A stretch of DNA of 64,000 bases from JADFRG01 sp036986135 (GTDB lineage: Bacteria > Chloroflexota > Anaerolineae > Anaerolineales > E44-bin32): assembly GCA_036986135.1 (NCBI GenBank), contig BTQZ01000009.1:1-64000 (forward strand), read 5' to 3'. Shown piece after piece: positions 23,673 to 32,354 of the stretch. Both the position numbers and the translations under genes were made by a program. The notes beneath the pieces are model-generated. The model searched no databases. It saw only the letters and a list, made by a program, of their open reading frames with translations, and was not told the origin of the DNA. Positions within the stretch are counted from its first letter, which is position 1. Every line of letters begins with the position of its first letter.

Positions 23673-26600
23673 ATGAACGACTTCCTCTTACGCGGGAGCT
23701 TGGACGACCTCGATCCAGAAGTTCATGAACTAACGCAAATCGAAGCCGAGCGCCAGTACCGGCGATTGATCCTTATACCCTCTGAGAGTACTGCCCCCAT
23801 CGCGGTGCGGGAGACTCTGGCGAGCGCGTTCAACAACATCTATGCCGAAGGGTATCCTCACGAGAGCACTCGAAGTCTGCCGGAACATGAGATCCTGGAC
23901 TATGGCGCTCGTTTGGCCCACTACCGACGCTATTCGGATCCCCGCTATTACAAGGGAGTGGAATACGCCGACACGGTGGAAGCGCTCGCGCGGCGCCGCT
24001 GCGCAGAGCTGTTCGCGGCCAACGAGCTAGATCCCACCGACCTATATGTCAACGTCCAGCCGCTCTCTGGCGCCCCAGCCAACAACGCCGTTTACCACGC
24101 TCTGATTGAACCCGGGGACACAATCATGGGCATGGATCTCATGCAGGGGGGGCACCTTACGCATGGAGCGGCTGCCAATCGATCTGGCAAGCTCTATCGC
24201 CCCACAAATTACAGCGTGGACCCGGAGACGGAACAGATCGATTACGACGCGGTGGCGGCTCTGGCGCGAGAGCATGCACCGAAGATCATCATCGCAGGCT
24301 ATTCCTCCTACTCGTGGGCTCCCGAGTGGCACAAATTCAGGGAAATCGCAGACGCCGTGGGTGCTTACCTGCTGGCCGATATCGCTCATATTGCCGGCCC
24401 CATCGCGGCAGGCGTTCTGCCCTCACCGGTAGGCATCGCCGATGTTGTGACCTTCACCACGCACAAGTCACTCTGCGGACCGCGAGGAGGCGTGATCCTT
24501 ACTCACTCGAAGCAACTCTCGAGACGACTGGATCGAGCCGTGTTCCCGGGAGAGCAGGGCGGGCCGCACATGAACACCATCGCCGCTCAGGCGGTAGGCT
24601 TCAAGCTGGCGGCATCTGATCAGTTTCGACAGTTGCAGGAGGCGGTTCTCGCCAATTGCCTCGCGCTCAACCGTTCGCTCGAGCAAGCGGGCCTAAGAAT
24701 CCCCTTTGGCGGCACCAACACGCACCTCACCAACGTAGACTGCTCCCCCATCATCGGACCGGATGGGACCACCCTTTCCGGCGACATGGCGGCCCGCATC
24801 CTGGATCTGGCAGGTATCGTTGTCAATCGCAACACGATTCCTGGCGACAAAAGCGCCGTGCGGACCTCTGGCATCCGACTGGGCTCAGTCTGGGTGACGC
24901 AGCGGGGTTTTGGGGAAGACGAAAGCGAGCGTCTGGGCAAGCTCATCGCACGGGTTCTGAATGCTTGTCGACCTTATCAAATGGCAGGTCGGCGGCGCCC
25001 GCACCAGCGGGCGAAGGTCGACTTTGAGGTGCTCTCGCAAGTGCAGGCCGAAGTCAGAGATCTGGCCGCGGGACTGGGCATCGATTTCGAACCGGCGAGC
25101 CATGGCTATCCACACTTTTACTACTCTGATGATCCGGCCCCGCCGGAACCCTTCAGCACGATCACTTTGGAGGGTTCGGCCGCTGATGAGCTCATCCGCT
25201 ATCTCACCGACATGCGGCCCTCAGAACTCGCCACGGGGCAATCCATTCGCGCCCACCTAAAGGGTGCAGACGGCGATCTGGAGGTTGTGGTGAGTCGTGG
25301 TGCGGGCAGCTGGCAGCTGAGCCTGGATTCGGCACAGGCTCCAAAGGCGCTGGCCTGGCTTCGGGCCCTCTCGGACGGGTATGTGGAGTTCGATACAGAG
25401 GATCTTCACCGAAAGCCACCGGGACCTATGGTTGTGCTCCTGGAGGCCGGCAGCTTAAGCCTCCCTGCAGCCCAAGCCGAGGCAGACGGGAGTGACAAGC
25501 CCTGGTACCTCGGAGCTGAAGATACTGAGGCCGCCCCGCGGCCTGTTTTTGAGTTTGGTCCAGTCGAAGGTGAGCCGCTCAGGCGAACGGCACTCTTCGA
25601 GACCCATCGATCCCAAGGAGCGAAACTGATTCCCTTCGCAGGTTGGGAAATGCCTGTTTGGTACGGTTCCGTCCTAGAGGAGCACACCGCCACTCGCGCA
25701 GCAGCGGGGCTGTTTGATGTGAGCCATATGGGCGTCTATCAGGTCGAGGGCGAGCAGGCGGTTGCCTTTCTGGATAGCGTGGTGGCCAACGATGCAGCCT
25801 CGCTGGGCATTGGCCAATCGCTCTACACTCAGTTTCTCGATACGGAGGGGAACGTGCTCGACGACGCCATGGTGTACCGCCGGAGAGAAGCGGCCTACCT
25901 GGTGGTCGTCAACGCCGCAAACGACGATAAGCTTTGGGCCTGGCTGCTCGGCGTGCTTAACGGGGATTTCCGGATCGATTCCGATCGGCCCTGGGCGGAG
26001 GTCTACGGTCGCGGTTGTCTCCTTAGGAATTTGCGCGATCCGGCGGAAGGCGACGCGATGCGAGTGGATCTTGCCCTGCAGGGTCCCTCGAGCCGAGCCA
26101 TCTTGATCGCGCTGGGATGTTCACTTGAGGACCAAGCCAAGCTCGAGGCGCTTCCCTGGGCGGGCCTCATGGAGGGCGAATTTGGAGGCTTCGATCTGGT
26201 GGTCAGTCGCACCGGGTACACTGGGGAACGGGTGGCCTATGAGCTCTTTGTGCATCCAGAGAAAAGCATCGAACTCTGGAACCGACTGTCCGAGGTAGGC
26301 GAGCCGATGGGTCTCAAGCCCGCCGGATTGGGCGCGCGCGATTCGCTGCGCACGGAGGCCGGTCTGCCATTATATGGTCAGGAGCTAGCCGGTGAGATGA
26401 ATCTCGGAGTGGGGGACGCGGGATTCGCGGCGTATGTCAAGATCTATAAGCCTTGGTTCATCGGAAGATCCGCCTTCCTTCGGCAAGAGAAGGTGCGGAC
26501 CCAGGAGGTTGTGCGCTTCCGCTTTGAAGAACAACGGGTCCGGATGGCGCATTACGGCGACTTGGTCGCTAACGAAAATGGCGAGCAAATTGGCATCGTG

Positions 26601-26774
26601 ACTTCCTGCGCCATCGACAGCGATCGATACCTCACCGGACAAGCCCACATATCGCTGGATCATACGAAGGTGGGGACCCCCATTTCCATATTTCAGGGTA
26701 CCGCCTCCGATCACTCCAAGGCGAAGGGCTCCGGCACTCCCGCCGAGGTCCTGCGGAGATTTCCTCGTTTCTAG
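23673..26774 (+). CDS. glyA/gcvT: Fused serine hydroxymethyltransferase and aminomethyltransferase
   Basis: One 1033-residue frame joins two enzymes of one-carbon metabolism. Residues 1 to about 440 are serine hydroxymethyltransferase, with the PLP lysine K265 in T-T-H-K-S-L-C-G-P-R-G-G and the early L-I-P-S-E-S motif. A linker of about 200 residues of no clear family follows. From about 638 to the end is GcvT, the T-protein of glycine cleavage (F-A-G-W-E-M-P-V-W-Y, G-L-F-D-V-S-H-M-G, T-G-Y-T-G-E and G-L-G-A-R-D-S-L-R). Both halves use tetrahydrofolate, so fusion could channel methylene-THF between serine and glycine cleavage. No gcvH or gcvP is in the window. There is no internal stop or frame change. 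Confidence 0.93.
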   Translation: MNDFLLRGSLDDLDPEVHELTQIEAERQYRRLILIPSESTAPIAVRETLASAFNNIYAEGYPHESTRSLPEHEILDYGARLAHYRRYSDPRYYKGVEYADTVEALARRRCAELFAANELDPTDLYVNVQPLSGAPANNAVYHALIEPGDTIMGMDLMQGGHLTHGAAANRSGKLYRPTNYSVDPETEQIDYDAVAALAREHAPKIIIAGYSSYSWAPEWHKFREIADAVGAYLLADIAHIAGPIAAGVLPSPVGIADVVTFTTHKSLCGPRGGVILTHSKQLSRRLDRAVFPGEQGGPHMNTIAAQAVGFKLAASDQFRQLQEAVLANCLALNRSLEQAGLRIPFGGTNTHLTNVDCSPIIGPDGTTLSGDMAARILDLAGIVVNRNTIPGDKSAVRTSGIRLGSVWVTQRGFGEDESERLGKLIARVLNACRPYQMAGRRRPHQRAKVDFEVLSQVQAEVRDLAAGLGIDFEPASHGYPHFYYSDDPAPPEPFSTITLEGSAADELIRYLTDMRPSELATGQSIRAHLKGADGDLEVVVSRGAGSWQLSLDSAQAPKALAWLRALSDGYVEFDTEDLHRKPPGPMVVLLEAGSLSLPAAQAEADGSDKPWYLGAEDTEAAPRPVFEFGPVEGEPLRRTALFETHRSQGAKLIPFAGWEMPVWYGSVLEEHTATRAAAGLFDVSHMGVYQVEGEQAVAFLDSVVANDAASLGIGQSLYTQFLDTEGNVLDDAMVYRRREAAYLVVVNAANDDKLWAWLLGVLNGDFRIDSDRPWAEVYGRGCLLRNLRDPAEGDAMRVDLALQGPSSRAILIALGCSLEDQAKLEALPWAGLMEGEFGGFDLVVSRTGYTGERVAYELFVHPEKSIELWNRLSEVGEPMGLKPAGLGARDSLRTEAGLPLYGQELAGEMNLGVGDAGFAAYVKIYKPWFIGRSAFLRQEKVRTQEVVRFRFEEQRVRMAHYGDLVANENGEQIGIVTSCAIDSDRYLTGQAHISLDHTKVGTPISIFQGTASDHSKAKGSGTPAEVLRRFPRF

Positions 26775-26790
26775 CCTGTGGCAAGAAGGG

Positions 26791-26825
26791 GCAAGCCCGG
26801 TCTCAGAGACCGGGCTTGCTTATTG
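26791..26825 (+). terminator. Terminator hairpin after glyA/gcvT
   Basis: GCAAGCCCGGTCT (26791-26803) pairs perfectly with AGACCGGGCTTGC (26807-26819) around CAG. A short T-rich stretch follows. It may also serve the convergent pilin gene. Confidence 0.85.
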
Positions 26826-26847
26826 GTTGTGCCAATACAGATTTGGC

Positions 26848-26994
26848 TTAGATGTTGACTACGATGTTGCTGAATACGTTACCAATCGCGGGTCCGAGCA
26901 GGGCCAGGATAACGATCACCACAACAGCGACCAACACTAGGATCAAGGCGTATTCAACCAATCCCTGACCTTTCTCTTTCGGTGCGTACAACAT
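26848..26994 (-). CDS. flp: Flp-type pilin
   Basis: A 48-residue protein with the Flp/Fap pattern: a short basic leader, G-Q-G-L-V-E-Y-A-L-I-L-V (Glu and Tyr at the pilin positions), a hydrophobic helix and a short polar C-terminus. Flp pilins are cleaved by a TadV-type prepilin peptidase and polymerise into tight-adherence pili. No tad assembly gene is in the window, so the machinery must be elsewhere. GGTGG about nine bases before the ATG serves as ribosome binding site. Confidence 0.85.
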   Translation of the reverse strand: MLYAPKEKGQGLVEYALILVLVAVVVIVILALLGPAIGNVFSNIVVNI

Positions 26995-27411
26995 GCGTAT
27001 TCACCACCTTTCCCTGGGGGCTTCCCATGAGATCGCTCTCATAGGGGCTAAATAAGGATCAGCTCCAGATTAGCACGTGGTGCATATGGAGCGACCTTAC
27101 GGATACCTTACGGTGGTTGCAAGCTGCAGGCCGCAGCGAGGGATTTCGCCCTTTGATCGGCAGGACTTGACATAATCTCAGGAGCATCACTGTGTGGAGG
27201 GTTCTTGGGCCAGCGGTACGCAAGAAAACGGGTCTGGTACCCGTTCAATGCAGCGATGAAGGTCCCTGGGCCAGCCTTCTCGCTTGAATCAAAGTGGTCC
27301 CCCGCTTCGCGAAGGTGTAGAGGTTTCAGCCGGAACACGCGCGGCAACCACAACACGGGCGGCAGCCCCTATTGTGATGTAAATCCAGACGCTGTATCCT
27401 GAATCCGGGGT
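26995..27411. other. Gap without a supported gene between flp and a small membrane protein gene
   Basis: Open frames here are short and have no recognisable domain or ribosome binding site. TTGACA occurs near 27166 without a good partner -10. GGGGTTTAAAACCCC (about 27408-27422) overlaps the stop of the next minus-strand gene and could form a weak hairpin. The upstream regulatory region of flp must lie in the first part. Confidence 0.4.
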
Positions 27412-27570
27412 TTAAAACCCCTGGGCGAAGAGAGTAACGATGGTTGAGATGACAATCAGCAACGCAAACACCGTGAAGACGATGCGCTGAGTGCGCATGC
27501 TGCGGTCCTGGCCTCCCGAGCTCGGGGCCGTGTTCTTCTTTTTCTTCTTCTTCTTTTGATTCTTGGCCAT
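27412..27570 (-). CDS. Small Lys-rich single-pass membrane protein
   Basis: A 52-residue product. The start M-A-K-N-Q is followed by a run of seven Lys, a polar segment, then one membrane helix (I-V-F-T-V-F-A-L-L-I-V-I-S-T-I-V) at the C-terminal end. The polylysine stretch should lie in the cytoplasm and might bind nucleic acid or ribosomes. I use the ATG at 27570; the frame extends upstream only through sequence that overlaps ggt. It lies 49 bases downstream of ggt in the same direction. No family is recognised. Confidence 0.6.
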   Translation of the reverse strand: MAKNQKKKKKKKNTAPSSGGQDRSMRTQRIVFTVFALLIVISTIVTLFAQGF

Positions 27571-27619
27571 AATTAACGCTGATAATACCACGTCGGCCGC
27601 CGCGGGTAGAGAGGATCGA

Positions 27620-29242
27620 CTAGGCCAGGGGGACGGCGCAGCCATCGGCTCGGGGATCGCTCCCTCCGCAAAGTACGCCCGTATCCATGTCTCGCAAGAT
27701 GACTTGGCCGCGGCCGAAGATCGCCCGCATTTGACCCGTTACCAGCTCGACCTCGTGACCCATCTGCGCCAATCGCCGTACAGTCTTATCCGGAATGCCT
27801 TCTTCCACTGCCACTGGACTGCCCGGACGGGCCTCGGTGAGATTGATCCGCGGACGATCCAGCGCGGCCTGGGGATCGAGGCCGTCATCGATCAATCCGG
27901 TAAGCACTTGAACGTGTCCCTGCGGCTGCATAAAGCCACCCATCACCCCAAAACTTGCATACAGTGAGCCGTCTTCACGGGTCACCATACCCGGAATGAT
28001 GGTGTGGTAAGGACGCTTGCCGGGCGAGAGCGCGTTTGGATGTTCCCGATCCAGGCTGAAGCCGTGCCCTCGATTCTGCAGAGAAAACCCCCATCCCTTT
28101 GGCACGATTCCCGTGCCGAATCCCATGTAATTGCTGTTGATGAACGAGCAGGCGTTTCCCTCCCCATCGATGACGCTTAGATAGACCGTGTCGGAGGCGG
28201 GCGATGGGATTCCCACCGGCTGCGATAGCGTCGCGCGTTTCCGATCGATCAGTGTGCGTCGCCTCTCGGCGTAGCCCTCCGAGAGAAGCACTTCCAGGGG
28301 AATCGGGACGAAGGCAGGGTCGGCAATAAACCAATTCCCGTCCGCAAACGCGATGCGAAGCGCCTCCAGCACCAGATGCAGTCTGGAGGGGCTGAGCGCT
28401 TCCAGCGATTCTAGATCGAAACCTTCCAATATCTTCAATGCCAGGAGGGCCACGAGTCCTTGTCCATTGGGCGGTGCCTCCCAAACGCGCAGACCCCGGT
28501 AAGTCACGGAAATCGCCTCATCCCATGTGCTGTGATGGTCCTCCAGGTCGCGCTCGGACAAGACTCCGCCCGCGTCGCGCACGGCGCGGGCAATGGCCAT
28601 GGCAATCTCGCCCTGGTAGAAGGCCTGTGCGCCTGCTCCTCCCACGGCGCGGAACGTTCGAGCCAAACCTGGATTGCGGAAAATCTCGCCCGGCTTGGGC
28701 CCGCGTCCGTTGATGGTCAGCTCCTCTCCGCCGTGGGCGTTCTTGAGCTGCCGCTCCGCACCTAGCTGCCAGAAATGGGCGGTTAAAGGAGAAACCGGGA
28801 ATCCCTCTTCTGCCAGGTTGATCGCCGGCGCCAGAGTGATTTGGAGGTCCAATCGGCCATGGCGCTCCAGCAGGTCGCTCCACCCTGCGCACGCGCCGGG
28901 GACCGTCACCGTGAGGGCGTGGTACGGAGGGAGGGACTCCCCAAGGCCCTTTGCCTTCAGGAGGTCGAGCGTGAGGGCGGAAGGAGCGCGGCCGGAGCCA
29001 TTGAGGGCGGTGATCTCACGCGATTCCGCATCGTAATAGAGGGCGAAACAGTCTCCCCCGATGCCAGTGGAGCTGGGTTCGGTGACATTCAGGGCGGCCG
29101 CGGTCGCTACCGCCGCGTCGGCTGCGTTCCCCCCCAGTGCCAGGATGTCAATGCCCGCTTGAGCCGCTAGCGGCTGAGAGGCAGCCACGAGCCCACGTCG
29201 TGCGAACACGGCGGATCGCCGCGAGGCGTAGGTAAAAGGCAC
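27620..29242 (-). CDS. ggt: Gamma-glutamyltransferase family protein
   Basis: A 540-residue Ntn-hydrolase that would cleave itself before the nucleophilic Thr in S-D-T-V-Y-L-S-V-I-D. The usual T-T-H is T-V-Y here. Family motifs are present: G-G-N-A-A-D-A-A-V-A near the start, T-G-I-G-G-D-C-F, and S-N-Y-M-G-F-G-T-G after the nucleophile. There is no clear signal peptide, unlike periplasmic GGTs, so it may be a cytoplasmic gamma-glutamyl or related acylase. The start is GTG 29242 with AAGGA eight bases upstream. It is divergent from the DUF192 gene. Confidence 0.9.
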   Translation of the reverse strand: MPFTYASRRSAVFARRGLVAASQPLAAQAGIDILALGGNAADAAVATAAALNVTEPSSTGIGGDCFALYYDAESREITALNGSGRAPSALTLDLLKAKGLGESLPPYHALTVTVPGACAGWSDLLERHGRLDLQITLAPAINLAEEGFPVSPLTAHFWQLGAERQLKNAHGGEELTINGRGPKPGEIFRNPGLARTFRAVGGAGAQAFYQGEIAMAIARAVRDAGGVLSERDLEDHHSTWDEAISVTYRGLRVWEAPPNGQGLVALLALKILEGFDLESLEALSPSRLHLVLEALRIAFADGNWFIADPAFVPIPLEVLLSEGYAERRRTLIDRKRATLSQPVGIPSPASDTVYLSVIDGEGNACSFINSNYMGFGTGIVPKGWGFSLQNRGHGFSLDREHPNALSPGKRPYHTIIPGMVTREDGSLYASFGVMGGFMQPQGHVQVLTGLIDDGLDPQAALDRPRINLTEARPGSPVAVEEGIPDKTVRRLAQMGHEVELVTGQMRAIFGRGQVILRDMDTGVLCGGSDPRADGCAVPLA

Positions 29243-29386
29243 GCTAGAATCCTTCGGTTGCTTTGGCTCTAAGCCGCAAAGCTAGTCCACTCACAAATGA
29301 TTCCATACATGTATCTGGAGGATGACCTGGGATGAGATGCAGGGGCAGTGCAAAAATGTCTATAATCCAGTCCGCGAACGCCAACA

Positions 29387-29758
29387 ATGAAGCACATGGA
29401 CATCGTACGGCGCAATACGGGCGAAATCGTGTTCCAGCGGGCGCGCTGGTGCAGCAGCCGTTGGTGCCGGTTCTGGGGCCTTCAATTCCGCCGCAAGCTC
29501 AAACCGGGCGAGGCTCTGGTCCTGGTTAATCCCGATGATAGCGTACTCCAGAGCTCGATCCACATGTTCTTTGTGATCTTTCCCATCGCCGCTATTTGGA
29601 TCGATAGCATGGGTCGCGTGACCAGTGCGCAACTCGCCAAGCCGTGGCGACCCTACTATGCCTCGCCCAGGCCGGCCCAATTTGTTTTGGAGACTTCGCC
29701 TGACTTCCTATCCCAGGTCGAGGTGGGGGACGAGTTCAACTTCGTTTTATCTGCCTAG
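29387..29758 (+). CDS. DUF192 family protein
   Basis: A 123-residue protein with the DUF192 pattern W-G-L-Q-F-R, a middle I-H-M-F-F-V-I-F-P-I-A-A-I-W-I-D and the ending V-G-D-E-F-N-F. Most DUF192 proteins carry a signal peptide; this one does not and begins in the domain. The function is unknown. ATG 29387 is used; M at 29396 is another choice. TATAAT at 29361 is a possible -10 without a visible -35. Confidence 0.75.
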   Translation: MKHMDIVRRNTGEIVFQRARWCSSRWCRFWGLQFRRKLKPGEALVLVNPDDSVLQSSIHMFFVIFPIAAIWIDSMGRVTSAQLAKPWRPYYASPRPAQFVLETSPDFLSQVEVGDEFNFVLSA

Positions 29759-29780
29759 CGAGCCTTCCATTTAACGAACA

Positions 29781-29808
29781 AAACCGGCCCTGCACCGGTT
29801 TCGTCTTT
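29781..29808 (+). terminator. Weak terminator after the DUF192 gene
   Basis: AAACCGG (29781-29787) pairs with CCGGTTT (29795-29801), followed by CGTCTTT. The stem is only seven base pairs. From here to 30023 no gene is seen. Confidence 0.4.
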
Positions 29809-30023
29809 CCGCCCTCCAACTTGCCCTAAGGCTCGTCCCCTCGTTTCCACTCTCGTCTTGGTTTGAGGCTTCAGTTGGATCGCGCTATTTGTAATGTAGC
29901 ACGGTGCGCTCGGCCGAGTCAACGATTTCAACCTTAAACTTGGTCGCAGGGGTACTTTAAGACACGGCCCGCCGGGGGGAAGCGACCGCCCGACCCAGTG
30001 CTTGACCCAGCCACATTCATTGA

Positions 30024-30704
30024 ATAGCTTCACAGCAGGTCATGTCAGCTACAACGCCGGCCTACGAGCGGCCGGTCAACACCGTGTTCCAGAGCCACGC
30101 GTTGTTCCCGCATATGAACGTTTATGATAATGTAGCCTTCGGGCTGCAAATGCAGGGACGTCCGGAGGAGGAGATCCCGAAGGCGGTGGCAAACGCCTTG
30201 GCCATGGTGCAGCTCCCCAGTTTCGAAGATCGCCGGCCCAACCAGCTGTCCGGTGGCCAACAGCAGCGGATGGCACTGGCCCGCGCGCTCATTAACCGGC
30301 CCAAAGTTCTGCTGCTCGACGAGCCGCTGGGCGCGCGGGACCTGAAACTCCGCAAGGCGATGCAGCTGGAGCTCAAGGAGCTGCAGCATCGAATCGGAAT
30401 CACGTTCATCTACGTCACGCACGATCAAGAAGAGGCGATCACGATGTCCGACCGCATCGCTGTAATGAACGAGGGAGAGATCCAGTAGGTGGGGGCACCG
30501 GAGGAGATCTGCGAGTACCCAACCAACGGGTTCGTAGCGGACTTCATCGGGGAAACGAATCTGCTGCCCGGCGAAGTCGAAGACCTCGATCCCACGATCC
30601 ACGTGAGCCCTTCCGCTGGGCTGACGGTGGACGGTGGGTGGATCGAGGACGGCCTTCGTGTATGTGACCGGGCAGTGGCTTCCATCCGACCCGAGAAGAT
30701 TTAG
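30024..30704 (+). pseudogene. Truncated, stop-interrupted PotA-like ABC ATPase
   Basis: The readable part begins just before the Q-loop (R-P-V-N-T-V-F-Q-S-H-A-L-F-P) and continues through L-S-G-G-Q-Q-Q-R, L-L-L-D-E-P-L-G-A and V-T-H-D-Q-E-E-A. Walker A and all sequence before it are missing. TAG at 30486-30488 interrupts ...N-E-G-E-I-Q-[TAG]-V-G-A-P-E-E-I. The same frame goes on to R-P-E-K-I and a second TAG at 30702-30704. Both stops fall where Gln (CAG) or another sense codon would be expected. Spermidine/putrescine-type importers have this ATPase. It cannot be functional as it stands. Confidence 0.85.
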
Positions 30705-30804
30705 CTCCACCTCGCCAATCAGGATGAGTTGCGGGGCGACGGCAAGGAGCGAGTTCCTGGAACTCTGGAGAGGTGGTTTATCTAAGGACGGACACCCTCC
30801 GCAG

Positions 30805-31002
30805 GACGAGTGGGGCGGCGAGTCCGCAAACTTCAAGAACGTCGGAGTGCCGCTCTCGATCGGTGCGCAGATGATCGCCGGTGGTGAACTGGAGACTTCC
30901 GGCGTGATGCCGCCCGAGCAGGTGCTGCCGGTCGAGCCGTTCTTTTCGGCGCTCGCCGAGCGCGGCATCACGGTCGAATGGACTGTGGAGAAAGTGAGTT
31001 AG
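30805..31002 (+). pseudogene. C-terminal remnant of a saccharopine-dehydrogenase-like gene
   Basis: About 65 residues (from N-V-G-V-P-L-S-I-G-A to the stop at 31002) match the C-terminal end of the intact gene at 34519. Both share V-x-P-P-E-Q-V-x-x-x-x-P-F-F followed by A-E/D-R-G. The rest of the gene is absent. It directly follows the PotA-like remnant. Confidence 0.7.
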
Positions 31003-31043
31003 GATATCGAAAGTGCGCAGGACCCAGGAGGCTAGCTAACCCG

Positions 31044-32354
31044 ATGTCGTTGCAGGGAGCAGAGACCAAGAAACTCTTCGAACGCGCAGCCAAGGTCATC
31101 CCGCATGGCGTGAACTCAAACTTCCGAGATTGGGGACCCAAGGACACGCTCGTGGTGACGCGCGCGGAGGGTGCTTACTTATGGGATGCGGACGGCAAGC
31201 GCTACATCGACTACCGGCTCGGGTTTGGCCCGATCATCCTGGGACATTCATATCCTCAGGTGGTAGAGAAGGTCAGTGAGGCGATCCGCCGCGGCACGAC
31301 GCCCGCATGGACCACGCCGCTGGAGATCGAGGTGGCCGAGCGCATTTGCCGCATGTGTGGGGTAGACAAGGTGCGGCTGGCCAACAGCGGCACCGAGGCC
31401 ACTATGCACGCGCTGCGGATCGCTCGAGCCCACACCGGACGCGAGAAGTTCATCAAGTTCGAAGGCCAATACCACGGTATGGTGGACTATTTCATGTTCA
31501 GCACCGCTGGCACGAGCACAGCAGACCTTGAGCAAGCTGGCGAACCGGCCAACGTACGCAAGTCAAAAGGAATTCCGGACGCCATTCGTGATTATGTGGT
31601 CAATCTGCCGTTCAACGACCTGGAGCGGGTTGCGCGCGAGTTGGAGAGCAACGGCCACCAGATCGCAGCGATCTTCGTGGAACCGATCATGGGCAATGTG
31701 GCCTCGATCATGCCGGCGGAGGGATGGTTGGAGGGATTGCGAGCGCTGTGTGACGAGCACGGGGTCGTGCTGGTGTTCGATGAGGTCAAGACCGGATTTC
31801 GAGTCGCCAACGGCGGGGCGCAGGAGCTGTTTGGAGTGCGGGCCGATCTTGTTACCTACGCCAAGGCACTGGGCAACGGTTTTCCCATTGCTGCGGTGGC
31901 CGGCAAGGACGAGATCATGATGAACATCGGGCCAGGTGAGACCGCCCATGGCGGAACGTATTCTGGCAACTCGGTGGGAGTGGCCGCGGCCTCGGCCACA
32001 TTGGAGCTTCTGGAGAACGAGCCGATCATCGAAACTATCCGACAGCGCGGGCACTTGCTCATGAGCGGGATCGGAGAGGTGTTCTCCGACGCCGGCATTC
32101 CCCATGCGTTGAGCGGCGTCCCGGCGATGTTCGGCATCTCGCTGGGCCTAGACCGGGCGCCAACGGATCTGCGATCCTACAACAAATCGGATGAGCAGCT
32201 CTACGAGCGGATCGGCATGAAGCTCTCGGAGTTGGGCGTGCAGCCTGACGCCGATGGGCGCGAGCCGTGGTTCCTGAGCTATAGCCACAGCGAGGCCGAT
32301 GTGACCGAGACGCTGAGCGCGCTCGAGACTGCGATCAAAGAGGTCAAGCACTGA
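31044..32354 (+). CDS. Class III (GSA aminomutase-like) aminotransferase
   Basis: A 436-residue PLP enzyme resembling glutamate-1-semialdehyde 2,1-aminomutase. It has the motifs F-G-P-I-I-L-G-H, L-A-N-S-G-T-E-A-T-M, F-E-G-Q-Y-H-G, V-F-D-E-V-K-T-G-F-R and the PLP lysine in T-Y-A-K-A-L-G-N-G-F-P. No hem genes are nearby, so a catabolic aminotransferase is more likely than heme synthesis. ATG 31044 is chosen, with GGAGG 12 bases upstream; an earlier in-frame ATG would reach into the pseudogene. Its stop overlaps the AOR start (TGATG), which indicates coupled translation and a shared pathway. Confidence 0.9.
   Translation: MSLQGAETKKLFERAAKVIPHGVNSNFRDWGPKDTLVVTRAEGAYLWDADGKRYIDYRLGFGPIILGHSYPQVVEKVSEAIRRGTTPAWTTPLEIEVAERICRMCGVDKVRLANSGTEATMHALRIARAHTGREKFIKFEGQYHGMVDYFMFSTAGTSTADLEQAGEPANVRKSKGIPDAIRDYVVNLPFNDLERVARELESNGHQIAAIFVEPIMGNVASIMPAEGWLEGLRALCDEHGVVLVFDEVKTGFRVANGGAQELFGVRADLVTYAKALGNGFPIAAVAGKDEIMMNIGPGETAHGGTYSGNSVGVAAASATLELLENEPIIETIRQRGHLLMSGIGEVFSDAGIPHALSGVPAMFGISLGLDRAPTDLRSYNKSDEQLYERIGMKLSELGVQPDADGREPWFLSYSHSEADVTETLSALETAIKEVKH

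Noticed and set aside
27108..27356. 82-codon minus-strand frame between flp and the Lys-rich membrane protein
   Set aside because: No domain, no ribosome binding site and unusual composition. Treated as noncoding.
30042..30704. Possible TAG recoding in the PotA-like gene
   Set aside because: Both TAG codons sit where a sense codon would be expected, but the gene also lacks Walker A and its N-terminus, so decay explains it better.
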